A DNA stretch of 14,730 nucleotides from Promethearchaeota archaeon (GTDB taxonomy: Archaea; Asgardarchaeota; Lokiarchaeia; Sigynarchaeales; SOKP01). Of this stretch, positions 1-7,321 are shown piece after piece (position 1 is the stretch's first letter; the number at the start of each line of letters is the position of its first letter). The translations under genes and the position numbers were made by a program. Below the pieces are notes generated by a model that saw only the letters and a list, made by a program, of their open reading frames with translations, made no database searches and was not told where the DNA came from. Where the stretch lies: contig JAHLWT010000050.1 of assembly GCA_019057775.1 (NCBI GenBank), positions 1-14,730 of the forward strand, read 5' to 3'.

Positions 1-132
1 CAAATGAGAGACAAAGAAAAATCTTAATCTTGAATATTCTATATACGAATTATTAGAGGCCATTTTTTTGATGCCCATTTTGTATTTCCTGGTACTTCAA
101 CCAATCAACAATGACAGAACCCACGCATAATA

Positions 133-152
133 TCCCCCTTATTTTAGGGGGA
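133..152. repeat. Short G/C-run palindrome
   Basis: The arms TCCCCCT and AGGGGGA pair perfectly over 7 bp around a 6-base loop (140-145), with a further GGGGG run at 161-165. C-run/G-run palindromes like this are common intergenic repeats in Bacteroidota. It could act as a terminator, but there is no clear T-tract. Confidence 0.5.
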
Positions 153-311
153 GAAAAAGAGGGGGTTAATACACCATACGGTAAAAGAATAAATGGGATA
201 CTTGAATAGAACACAGATTCTCCTGATATTTTAATTAAATCAGCATATTTAATTACACATTATTAATTGAAAAGCTTTTACACTGATTATGAATTAACCT
301 GTAACTTGTAT

Positions 312-349
312 CCACGGTGAAATATCCTCCTGCGTCGCATTTCACGTGG
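312..349. repeat. Hairpin repeat, possible terminator of the 393-1046 gene
   Basis: CCAC-G-GTGAAAT (312-323) pairs with ATTTCACGTGG (339-349), giving 11 bp with one bulged G and a 15-base loop. It lies about 45 bases past the stop of the minus-strand gene ending at 393, so it may end that transcript. The flanking text (TGCAACTTGCAAC and similar) looks like low-complexity Bacteroidota intergenic sequence. Confidence 0.45.
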
Positions 350-392
350 CAGGCCTGCAACTTGCAACCTATGTTAATTAGTAATATTGGTA

Positions 393-1046
393 TTAACTGA
401 AATTTACATTAATGAACATCACTACAATTACCCAAATTAGCAGTCCGACACCGTAGGTTGAAAGTACAAACTTAAGCATCCTGTAATATTCTTTTTCTAA
501 TATTGTTTTCAGCATGTAGGCAAGAAAAAACCAATACAGTATTTCGAAAATGTTTATTGTTTGTAACGGATAAATAAACCAGGGATCAATATCCTTTTTG
601 CTTAAAACACTTAAAAGTGAGAAGGAAGCGACATACTGCAATTCATTCAAGTTTTCAAATTTTGCAAAAACGATTACAATTGTTTTAAGCATTTGGGAGA
701 AAAGGAAAACCAACTCTGAAAACATTGCTACATGAAACATTTGCTTAAAGCTTGTTTTATATCCCTGGAATATTGAGCCCGTTTCGAGACACAAGGCAAC
801 AAAGAGGAATTTGAAAAATAATATCACCGGAATGATTAAATAAGCTATCCAGTCCCATTTGTGTTTAAATTCTAAAAATTCTTCAATTCTCTCCCGGGCT
901 AATTGCTCTCCTAGGGTTTGATAGTAGAGTTCGTCCTTAATAATGAATTCATTCAGTAAAACGCTGAGAAGAACATATAATAATGAAATGAACAAAAAGA
1001 ATTCCAGCTTTTTGGTTTCATAAAAATATTTGGTGATGGTTACCAT
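393..1046 (-). CDS. Polytopic membrane protein of unknown function
   Basis: This gene encodes 217 residues from an ATG start. I do not recognise the family. Five hydrophobic segments are visible at about residues 16-35, 67-86, 107-128, 158-181 and 192-214, with short charged connectors, so it is an inner-membrane protein without an obvious signal peptide or enzymatic motif. The longest soluble stretch (36-66) is acidic and helical. It starts 23 bases after the stop of the truncated ABC-transporter gene on the same strand and was probably its operon partner. That placement suggests a role in, or immunity linked to, a peptide-export locus, but this is inference from position. With the transporter broken, the gene may have lost its original partner and promoter. 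The reading frame itself is intact. Confidence 0.75.
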   Translation of the reverse strand: MVTITKYFYETKKLEFFLFISLLYVLLSVLLNEFIIKDELYYQTLGEQLARERIEEFLEFKHKWDWIAYLIIPVILFFKFLFVALCLETGSIFQGYKTSFKQMFHVAMFSELVFLFSQMLKTIVIVFAKFENLNELQYVASFSLLSVLSKKDIDPWFIYPLQTINIFEILYWFFLAYMLKTILEKEYYRMLKFVLSTYGVGLLIWVIVVMFINVNFS

Positions 1047-1069
1047 AGTTTTTCCTAATCAAATTATTA

Positions 1070-1816
1070 CTAAACACAAACAAACTCTTTCCAAAATTCG
1101 CTGTAAAGATTTTCGCTTTTCAAAAGGTGATCATGATCCCCTTTAGCCTTTATACTTCCACCATCAATAACATATATTCGGTTGCTCATTTTTTTCAGGA
1201 TGTGCAGACGATGCGAAATAAATATTATTCCAATTTCAGATTTTAAGCGACCTAATAATTTAAGTGTGAAATTTTCCGTATTCCTGTCCATTGCTGCCGT
1301 AGCTTCATCCAGTATCAATAATTGGGGTATTTTATATAAAGCTCTTGCCAGTCCGATAAGCTGTATTTGTCCACCGGACAAATTGATTCCTTCTTCCCCT
1401 AAAATGGTTAAATATCCCTGGGGGAACTCCTCGAAAAAAGTATGAAAACCATATGTTTGACAAAACGCAATAATTTTCTGAACGTCTCCATCGGTTTCTC
1501 CCATACAAATATTGTCCAGCACATTACCGTTAAAAATGTGAATATCCTGAGGGACTACACCTAATAATGCCCTCCAATCATTTGTATTAGTGTCATTAAG
1601 GTTAATAGTTCTATTGATTACTATTTCACCATTTTCAGGGAGATAAAATTTCTCCAATATTTGACCTAAAGTCGTTTTACCGCAACCACTTTCCCCAACA
1701 ATAGCAATTAATTCGTTTTTCTTTATTTCAAAATCAATCTTCTTAAGTAATTGCTTTCGGCCTGGGAATCGAAACGACAGGTTTTTTACTTCTTTTTGTG
1801 GTTTAAATAGAAATTG
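1070..1816 (-). pseudogene. 5'-truncated ABC transporter, ATPase domain only (peptide/bacteriocin exporter type)
   Basis: The open frame runs from just after an in-frame TAA (1817-1819) to the stop at 1070, 248 codons. It carries a complete ABC ATPase core: the entry strand NLSFRFPGRKQLL, Walker A GESGCGKTT (residues 41-49, bases about 1670-1696), Q-loop VVPQD (Q about 90), signature LSGGQ (146-150), Walker B LLILDE (166-171) and the switch His in FISHR (about 202). Exporters of the peptidase-C39 type carry this domain after six membrane spans, and those spans are absent. No ATG exists before Walker A; a TTG start at 1657 would delete Walker A, so neither start gives a normal protein. The upstream 190 bases do not read as coding in a way that would restore the membrane domain. 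I therefore call it a truncated remnant rather than a short functional ATPase. Confidence 0.8.
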
Positions 1817-2009
1817 TTAAGAAAGAAAAAAATGTCCGTTTTTTGCCCAATTCTACAGGGGAGGTTGAAATTTTGAATTATTTGGGGAGTAATTATTTAT
1901 TTACTCTAAATCGTATAATTGTTAAACATGCTAAAATATCAGGGAAAAATATTTGCTAAACGAGCTATGAAAATTATACGTAAATTATTTTAATAAATTA
2001 ATAAAAATT

Positions 2010-3053
2010 TTACTTACTGATAATCTTCAACTTACGCATTAAACTTTCAATATCAGGATATATTTTTGAGATAACTTCCTCCAAAAATGGGCTTAACTTG
2101 AATTGGTACACCATATATACTGGTTTTTGATTTCTATAAGCATATAGAATTTCAGATAAAACCCCAGGAGATACTTTGTCGGTTAGATAAAATACAATAA
2201 TTAAATCAGATTGATCAATAAATTGATAATCACGAGCAATTGTCCGGGTTTTTATTTTATCTATAGCTCGAGAAGTTAATTGTTCAATTAGTTCAGGCAA
2301 TTCAGTCTCCTTGACAGATTTGTAGGTAAGTGACATATCTTTAATATCAAGAGGATTAAAAACTACAAAATACTCCTCAAGTCTCTTAATTAATGGCCCT
2401 TGAATTTTTCTTAACAGGTTAGGTTTTTCATCTTTTATTGCAGTAATTGGATAACTTAAATATATTTTTTTCTTATTCGTAAAAAATAAATCCATTAAAT
2501 TGGCGATATTTTGTTGTCGAGCAATAAGATACATTGGCTTACTGGCAACTTCTGCAAGTATCTCAGTAAGAAACTCCTCTTCTATTAGCCATTCTTGAGT
2601 TTCACTTATATCTGGAACTGGGTCACTTTTCCATTTTGGATTCTTTTTGTTAATTTGATAAATCCTCTTTACATCATCCACAACATTTATAAAACCATCT
2701 GGTTTTAAGGTTAAAATATCTGAATATGAAATACCAGAAATTAGTCGGTGTTTCCACCTAAATGCTGCATGAATTCCTATACAATGCATATCTAAATCAT
2801 TTTTTTCACTTTCTTGAATACTGATTTTTACTTGTTTAATTGCTAATGCTCTAACTAGTCTTAGTTGGGTTGAATCAACATCTAAGATTCTCTGATCATC
2901 AAAAGAAATTCGTAGTCTTTTACATTCTTCAAACATGATATCTCCAATATCATGAATGATAATTTTTTTACCATTTTTTAATCCTTGATTTTTTAAATCC
3001 TCTAATAATTCCTTCCGGCCAGAACCTGAAATACCAGTAAAAATCCACTTCAT
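2010..3053 (-). CDS. P-loop kinase-like / nucleoside 2-deoxyribosyltransferase-like fusion protein
   Basis: The gene encodes 347 residues from an ATG. The N-terminal half starts like an adenylate-kinase or AAA_33 P-loop protein: a hydrophobic strand, then GISGSGRK at residues 7-14. The usual Lys of GxxGxGK[S/T] is Arg13, so the nucleotide site is degenerate or shifted to Lys14. From about residue 195 it resembles nucleoside 2-deoxyribosyltransferases: strand KKIYLSYPIT (195-204), VFNPLDIKD (231-239), DQSDLIIVFY (280-289) and PGVLSEILYAY (296-306). Glu301 sits where that family has its catalytic Glu. Family members cleave N-glycosidic bonds of nucleosides or nucleotides, and such domains also occur as effectors in anti-phage systems, for example the retron-Eco1 effector. 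The protein looks soluble. It stands alone, with about 190 and 500 bases of non-coding DNA on either side. The substrate is unknown; a housekeeping salvage role is possible. Confidence 0.7.
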   Translation of the reverse strand: MKWIFTGISGSGRKELLEDLKNQGLKNGKKIIIHDIGDIMFEECKRLRISFDDQRILDVDSTQLRLVRALAIKQVKISIQESEKNDLDMHCIGIHAAFRWKHRLISGISYSDILTLKPDGFINVVDDVKRIYQINKKNPKWKSDPVPDISETQEWLIEEEFLTEILAEVASKPMYLIARQQNIANLMDLFFTNKKKIYLSYPITAIKDEKPNLLRKIQGPLIKRLEEYFVVFNPLDIKDMSLTYKSVKETELPELIEQLTSRAIDKIKTRTIARDYQFIDQSDLIIVFYLTDKVSPGVLSEILYAYRNQKPVYMVYQFKLSPFLEEVISKIYPDIESLMRKLKIISK

Positions 3054-3595
3054 CTCTTTGAAAGTTTCAAGAAAATTAGAAATATCATTAAATTAATTTT
3101 AAATATAGGTAGTAATTATATAATTATCAAATAATTAAATATAGTAGATCTTCAGACCAACCTGGAATAATTTGAGTAAAAAAAGTAAGATATGATTCTC
3201 CTTACAATTAATTATCTGAATTTGTGGAGTTTAATATAGATAACATTAAAAAAAATCGCCACATTTTTTACTACACAATTACAGGGAAGGATTTTTCAAA
3301 CTTTTAAACAGAAATTTGTAAATAAAATTGTTTGGTTGAGCATTATTTAAGATATTTTTTTTCTGATTACTACATTCAATTTTGTAACTTAATTTCAGTT
3401 TAATAATTTTACTAATCTATTTATCTGTTTAAAATCCATGATAATCAATCAGGCTTAAAAAATCTCAAAAGACTTTTGGATTTGTTATACGATTAAGGTA
3501 ATTTTATCATACAAACCAACAATAAATGAACCTATTGTTTAAATAAAAACAATACGTTGCATTTATTCACTTTGTTAGACGTAATTTATGCTTCT
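3054..3595. other. Intergenic region between divergent genes, holding cassette repeat copy A
   Basis: The region is very AT-rich and I find no gene in it. It must carry the promoter of the minus-strand fusion gene (start 3053) and that of the plus-strand gene starting at 3596. The last part, 3471-3581, is the first copy of a repeat also found at 7362-7471. Confidence 0.6.
3471..3581 (+). repeat. Cassette-like non-coding repeat, copy A (attC-like right end)
   Basis: About 110 bases align almost without gaps to 7362-7471. I count 13 differences in the first 90 positions. Shared blocks include CTTTTGGATTTGTT, GTAATTTTATC, TGAACCTAT and ACGTTGCATTTA, and the copy ends in GTTAGAC (3574-3580), which fits the integron core GTTRRRY. 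An inner stem-loop is formed by TTATACGAT (3485-3493) and ATCATACAA (3506-3514) with two A/C mismatches. It lies directly before a plus-strand gene, as copy B does. An integron cassette boundary is the leading explanation; a conserved leader RNA is the alternative. Confidence 0.65.
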
Positions 3596-4432
3596 ATGAA
3601 AGCAATTGTAAACAACTTGGAGAATAAAAAAGTAGTCAGAAAATTACTTATTGAAGACTTTGACTTTTTAATTAACAAGAAATTAGGAATTTATGGCATT
3701 TGTTTGAAAAAGGAAGTTATTTGTGCAAACTATAAGAAAGCATTTTCTTTTCGATTAAATCCACAAAACATCACTCATCCTGAACAATTTACATTTTTAA
3801 AATTTCAAAAGATTATCGACATAGAATATTTGGAAGACTACTTCAAGTTTAATGAAGATAATCCTTTTGCCATTTACTTTATCTTTTTACAATTATATAA
3901 AGGCTTAGATATTAACAAGGAAAATGTTTTAACACAATTCCCTCCTCTAAATATTACGAAAGAACAAAAAGCATCACTCGAAAGGCGTAATTCAATAGTT
4001 TCAAAATCACAAACAGGTGATATACTTTTTACTCTTGATAGAAATAATTATGTTTCTCAAAAAATTAGTCAGATAGACTACAACCAATTTAGCCACACTG
4101 CTACAGTTTATGACAATGGTATTATCCAAGAAATGACAACAAGTGGGTTAAGTCGAAATAATATTGCTGATATTAAACCTGATAATTATGATATTGCCTT
4201 ATATAGAATAATAGATTTCAAATGTACACAAGATGAAAAAGATAAAATAATTCAATTTTTGGATAAAATGTATGAAGAGAATTATCTATTCAATTGGCAA
4301 GGACTCTTTAGAGCATACCTCTTTCGCAAATACAAAGCTTTTAAATTTTTAAAAAGGGATCACCCATGGAAAACTAAAACTGCATTTGATTTTCTCTTTG
4401 GTAATACGTTTGAATTAATTGAATATGCATAA
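3596..4432 (+). CDS. YiiX / NlpC-P60-like permuted papain-fold protein, probable catalytic Cys missing
   Basis: I start the gene at the ATG at 3596 (278 residues). An in-frame TTG at 3557 lies inside the repeat and is unlikely to be used. The N-terminal half (to about residue 130) is lysine-rich and unrecognised. The C-terminal half resembles the YiiX/YebB-type branch of the NlpC/P60 superfamily: GDILF (141-145), then FSHTATVY with Ser-His at 166-167, Glu179 in IIQEM, ALYRI (about 201-205) and a Y-x-F-N-W-Q-G-L stretch near 230-237. Enzymes of this kind use the His with a Cys placed nearer the C-terminus, commonly in a C-S-E motif. Here no Cys follows apart from Cys210 in FKCTQDE, which is in the wrong place. 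It may be an inactive binder, a diverged enzyme, or have lost its end. There is no signal peptide. It is a single gene flanked by cassette-like repeats; its role is unknown. Confidence 0.6.
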   Translation: MKAIVNNLENKKVVRKLLIEDFDFLINKKLGIYGICLKKEVICANYKKAFSFRLNPQNITHPEQFTFLKFQKIIDIEYLEDYFKFNEDNPFAIYFIFLQLYKGLDINKENVLTQFPPLNITKEQKASLERRNSIVSKSQTGDILFTLDRNNYVSQKISQIDYNQFSHTATVYDNGIIQEMTTSGLSRNNIADIKPDNYDIALYRIIDFKCTQDEKDKIIQFLDKMYEENYLFNWQGLFRAYLFRKYKAFKFLKRDHPWKTKTAFDFLFGNTFELIEYA

Positions 4433-4437
4433 AAAAC

Positions 4438-4488
4438 GGCTAACAAAATAGTATTTAAGGCACAGTTGAGCAATAAAAAAAGTCCCGA
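4438..4488 (+). repeat. Cassette-like repeat after the gene, copy A' (attC-like left end)
   Basis: Five bases after the stop codon come GGCTAAC (4438-4444) and then CAGTTGAGCAATAAAAAAAG-TCCCGA (4463-4488). The second part matches 8419-8442, which follows the other cassette-like gene. GGCTAACA after a stop is the usual look of an attC left end, and GTTGAGC also fits GTTRRRY. Its sequence is partly an inverted match of the right end at 7439-7469 (GTTGA against TCAAC, GCTAAC against GTTAG). Confidence 0.5.
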
Positions 4489-5059
4489 GGCCCCATGATT
4501 GGGATAAACCTCTGATATTTAACCACCTGCTATAAGTGCATTATATTGCCGGGCTGCCTTCTTTTGGAGCAGGTTCTATAAAGAACCCGATCTACTTTTA
4601 AGTTTTTTGTACAGAACTAATGATTTTTGAATTTTGATAAAATAATCCAAAATTATTACCCGAATATTACCACATTTCGATAACGACATAATGTAGGAAT
4701 TTGGAAAGAATAATTTGTGGTTTTTGTAGTGTTAAATAAAATGATTTAATATTTATGCTTAAAAGACCAAATTATATAAGGAAATTATGAAAATTAAGGT
4801 TAATGTTATTCTACTTTTTTCGTTTATTCACACCTTCCGTTAAAAAGGTTTATAGTTGGTATGAAATACTATTATGTATTATTTTACTATTTTTTTAATT
4901 CTAATAGGTTCATTAACAGTATAAAATCATACGGCATGAATATAATGAAAATAAAAATGTCTTTAATTTAATTGGAACAATGTTTTTTAATATTGTTTGT
5001 GTTAGAATATTAAGTAATTTATATGAATTAATTTCGTAATTTTGTATAAAAGATGCATA
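4489..5059. other. Non-coding spacer
   Basis: No gene is convincing here. A 4540-4625 stretch is less AT-rich and reads openly for about 30 codons (RAAFFWSRF and following residues), but I cannot place it and do not call it. Two tiny ATG frames at about 4787 and 4860 (18 and 36 codons) have no support. The promoter of the small gene at 5060 should lie near the right end. Confidence 0.5.
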
Positions 5060-5272
5060 ATGGGTTTTGGAAGAGATACATATAAATATCACTTTAAAAT
5101 TGGCAATAAAATTGTCTATAGAGGTATTTCAAAAGATATAGATCGCAGAGAAAAAGAACATAAAAGTCAGCATGGTGGAAGTAATGGACATATTATAAGG
5201 ATAGGAAATAGAACAACAAAAAAGGCTGCATTACACTGGGAAAGGAATGGTGGAAGAAACAGAAGAAGTTAG
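5060..5272 (+). CDS. Small GIY-YIG-like protein
   Basis: The frame extends up to a TTG at 5042, but the ATG at 5060 gives a better start (MGFGRDTYKYHF, 70 residues). The body reads YKYHFKIGNKIVYRGIS, then DRREKEH, and later GHIIRIGNRTT and HWERNGG. This order, a Tyr-x-Tyr strand, a Y-x-G-I turn, an Arg and a downstream conserved RR-x-x-EH, is that of very short GIY-YIG nuclease-like proteins that occur widely as lone hypothetical genes in bacteria. Classical GIY-YIG nucleases cut DNA using the Tyr, Arg and a later Glu. Whether this small version cuts anything is unknown; it has no separate DNA-binding domain. Its stop codon overlaps the stop of the converging FRG gene by two bases. Confidence 0.65.
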   Translation: MGFGRDTYKYHFKIGNKIVYRGISKDIDRREKEHKSQHGGSNGHIIRIGNRTTKKAALHWERNGGRNRRS

Positions 5273-6090
5273 TATATATTCATACCGTCCTCGTATTTTA
5301 GATCTCTTACAATCCCTTCCAAATCCGGGAAAAGGGTGGATTCCGTAATACCTCCTAATATTAATTGAGATTTTATTCTTTCCGCTTTTTTTGTTTGAAT
5401 TCGAAGCTGAACTAATTCGAAATCTTGAAATAATTTAAAAACTGAGGAGAATCCATCTTTGACAGATCCATGTATTGTAAAACATGCTCTTTGAGACGTC
5501 ATCCTTTCATTTATATTTGCAGGTGATAATGCAATTGGATATCGTGGTAATTCAGGATTTGTATCATACAGATAAAAATTTACAATTTTGTCTTCTTCAT
5601 CCATAGTAGTATCATCAGTAAAGTAAATAAAATCTTTATCAGTTGAAAATTTATTCAGACTATGTGGATTCAATAGCCAAACACACGGAGTAGAAACTGA
5701 AGGTAAATTACGAACTGCAAAAAAGAGGGCTATTAAGTGACCTTCGGTCCAATCTAATAATCTAGTTGGTAGTCCATAGTGCTGCATAATATGATACCAT
5801 TCCCATTTTTCAAATTTATATGATGGTGGGATAATTCCTTTTGCCTTATGTATAAATCTGTTTTTAATATTATTTGCATCTTCGGGATCATATTTCCAAA
5901 TATTATTTCTATAAATACGTGGCTGAAGTTTATATTTTGCTTTAGAGACACCCCTAAACCATAAAGTTTCAAATGTGACAGAATCTTGAAAGTAATTTAT
6001 ATAATCTAAATATTCTGAAAGTGATTTGATGGGATTTTTATTGAAGATTTTATTTACTCCCTTTTTGAAAAAATTACGATTAATTGTCAT
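5269..6090 (-). CDS. FRG-domain protein
   Basis: I take the ATG at 6090 as the start (273 residues); the longer frame begins with TTG at 6114. The protein carries the hallmark of the FRG domain: LWFRGVSKAKYKLQP (WFRG at about 44-47), followed by WEWYHIMQHYGLPTRLLDWT (QHYG at 103-106) and ALFFAV (about 121-126). The rest of the domain continues to about residue 210 and includes a cluster of Arg, Ser and Gln in ERMTSQRACF. FRG domains are found in bacteria and phages, often in mobile or defence-like settings, but I know of no settled activity for this group. There is no signal peptide or membrane span. The gene converges on the GIY-YIG-like gene, with overlapping stop codons, and stands alone on its strand. 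Confidence 0.8.
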   Translation of the reverse strand: MTINRNFFKKGVNKIFNKNPIKSLSEYLDYINYFQDSVTFETLWFRGVSKAKYKLQPRIYRNNIWKYDPEDANNIKNRFIHKAKGIIPPSYKFEKWEWYHIMQHYGLPTRLLDWTEGHLIALFFAVRNLPSVSTPCVWLLNPHSLNKFSTDKDFIYFTDDTTMDEEDKIVNFYLYDTNPELPRYPIALSPANINERMTSQRACFTIHGSVKDGFSSVFKLFQDFELVQLRIQTKKAERIKSQLILGGITESTLFPDLEGIVRDLKYEDGMNIY

Positions 6091-6422
6091 GCCGTAAAAT
6101 AATTTGAATTTCAAATTTACAACAACTATTATACAAATTAAAAGGATTCTTATTTTTTATAATATTTTATACTTTCACCAATTACGAGCCAGTCAAAAGT
6201 AGAGAATCCGAGCCTATCCTTCAGTAATACTTTTATTTTAACTCAATATCCGCCTTGAATATGTAATTCATAAATTCATGAAAATGAATACATATGGACT
6301 ATTAAGTTTACAAAAAACGGAAGTACCTTGAATTTAATAATTAGTTAAGGTGTATTTATGCGTATGAACCAAAAACAATTGTAACTAATTAAAAAAAAAT
6401 GGTAATGCCATTATCCATCAAA
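6091..6422. other. Non-coding spacer
   Basis: No gene is seen. The left end should hold the promoter of the FRG gene. A short palindromic stretch near 6398-6415 (AATGG and CCATT arms with TAATGCCATTA) resembles, with base changes, the perfect palindrome at 8953-8969. Confidence 0.45.
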
Positions 6423-6708
6423 CTGCGCAAAAACTATCAACAATACTTTGTTAATAATTCATTCTTAAACACGTAGCACAAAGAAGGCATGTTTTGTATA
6501 TTGTATAAGTAATTAAATCAATTATTTATGCATCACGTACAGGGAATAAACCGAAATCAAATGAGTTTCTTTGCTTTGGAACACTTGGTTTCACAAGACT
6601 CATGGGCACGAATGTTTGATGTTTTTGTGGATGCCTTACCTTTAAATGAACTTGGTTTTATATTAATAATATTGTAAGTATTAAAACATTTTAGGGGTTT
6701 GTGCGCAG
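6423..6708 (+). mobile_element. Internally deleted IS1182-like element
   Basis: CTGCGCAAAAAC (6423-6434) and GTTTGTGCGCAG (6697-6708) form an inverted pair matching at 11 of 12 positions. Between them lies the N-terminus of an IS1182-type transposase in the plus direction. The element is only 286 bases, against about 1.5-1.8 kb for a full IS of this family, so most of the transposase has been lost. It could still move like a MITE if a full copy elsewhere supplies transposase. I could not identify a clear target-site duplication. Confidence 0.65.
6528..6677 (+). pseudogene. IS1182-family transposase, N-terminal fragment
   Basis: A 49-codon frame from an ATG reads MHHVQGINRNQMSFFALEHL and then VSQDSWARMFDVFVDALPL followed by NELGF. 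IS1182 transposases begin with the same pattern: QG-x-x-RNQ, F-x-L, then a region with Ser-Gln-Asp and Arg, FVD-x-L and LGF. After LGF the frame ends in a short unrelated hydrophobic tail and a TAA, so the catalytic part is missing. It is non-functional as a transposase. Confidence 0.75.
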
Positions 6709-6816
6709 ACTAAAAAAAAGAAATAACTACTAATTTAAACCTTTACAAATATGAAATACAATTACTACATCATGTTAATAACTATTCATACAACAAAATT
6801 ATATTTTAAATAATAA

Positions 6817-6846
6817 AAAAGGTCTGAACTTACATACATACCTTTT
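6817..6846 (-). terminator. Possible terminator of the 45-residue membrane-protein gene
   Basis: AAAAGGT (6817-6823) and ACCTTTT (6840-6846) are inverted arms around 16 bases, 25 bases past the minus-strand stop. Read on the minus strand, the stem ends in a T-rich run. The stem is short and AT-rich, so this is tentative. Confidence 0.3.
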
Positions 6847-6870
6847 ATAATCTATTATTTTTTCTCATAT

Positions 6871-7008
6871 TTAAGCTGCTATCGTGACTATATATCCTAT
6901 TGCAGCATAAAACACCAGCACTGCAATTATCAGTCCCCAGCTATGCACAACCTCCCTTTCTTTATATGGTATCAACAGTGCTACAAAATCTGATATTATC
7001 TGTTTCAT
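6871..7008 (-). CDS. Small single-span membrane protein (45 residues)
   Basis: A minus-strand frame starts at an ATG (7006-7008) and ends with TAA at 6871-6873. The N-terminal half is mildly hydrophobic with a charged patch (IPYKEREVVHSW), and residues 25-45 form one membrane span, GLIIAVLVFYAAIGYIVTIAA, running to the end. Its base composition is clearly less AT-rich than the flanking DNA, which supports it being coding. I do not recognise the family. Small proteins of this shape include type I toxins, small membrane regulators and phage-derived proteins; nothing here chooses between them. It is not in an obvious operon and sits between the IS remnant and cassette repeat B. Confidence 0.5.
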   Translation of the reverse strand: MKQIISDFVALLIPYKEREVVHSWGLIIAVLVFYAAIGYIVTIAA

Positions 7009-7321
7009 AATCTCATTTTAGAATCTAAATTTTTTTTAAATAACAAAATTACTATTAAAATATATTAAATTTACAGCACAATTTTAGAAGGATAAAATTT
7101 TAAATTAAAATCAAATAAATAAATTTTATAAAATCATTTAAAATTAAGAAATGACGATTAAGGAAAATTTAGACGTATTTACTACTCCCTATTCTTAGTA
7201 CTACTTGTTTGACTTTTTTAGTTGAATTTCCTTTGTTAAATGTAGTAAAAAAAATGGTTCGAAACCTATTTTTTATGCCAATCGATATAATCAACCTTAG
7301 TTTTTGTTCTTTTTAGTGATA
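7009..7321. other. AT-rich non-coding spacer
   Basis: No gene is seen. The first 130 bases are extremely AT-rich and probably include the promoter of the minus-strand 45-residue gene. The right end runs into repeat copy B. Confidence 0.5.

Larger units (their letters stand above)
1..392. other. Intergenic region with two hairpin repeats
   Basis: I see no convincing gene in this stretch, which lies downstream of the minus-strand membrane-protein gene. It is AT-rich and holds two palindromes, annotated separately at 133-152 and 312-349. The region may contain the transcription end of the minus-strand genes to its right. Confidence 0.6.

Noticed and set aside
3557..3595. TTG start extending the NlpC/P60-like gene upstream
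   Set aside because: The added 13 codons lie in the conserved non-coding repeat that also precedes an unrelated gene; the ATG at 3596 is the better start.
2010..3596. Retron (deoxyribosyltransferase-like effector next to a structured repeat)
   Set aside because: No reverse transcriptase is encoded in the window and the repeat lacks a recognisable msr-msd organisation.
4540..4625. Possible gene fragment in the spacer after the first cassette gene
   Set aside because: About 30 open codons with no start and no family match; not enough to call.
6091..6114. TTG start of the FRG gene at 6114
   Set aside because: An ATG in frame at 6090 gives a normal start before the first recognisable part of the domain; nothing supports the extra eight residues.
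7253..7275. TGGTTCGAAACC resembling a tRNA T-arm
   Set aside because: No acceptor, D or anticodon arms are present in the surrounding AT-rich DNA.
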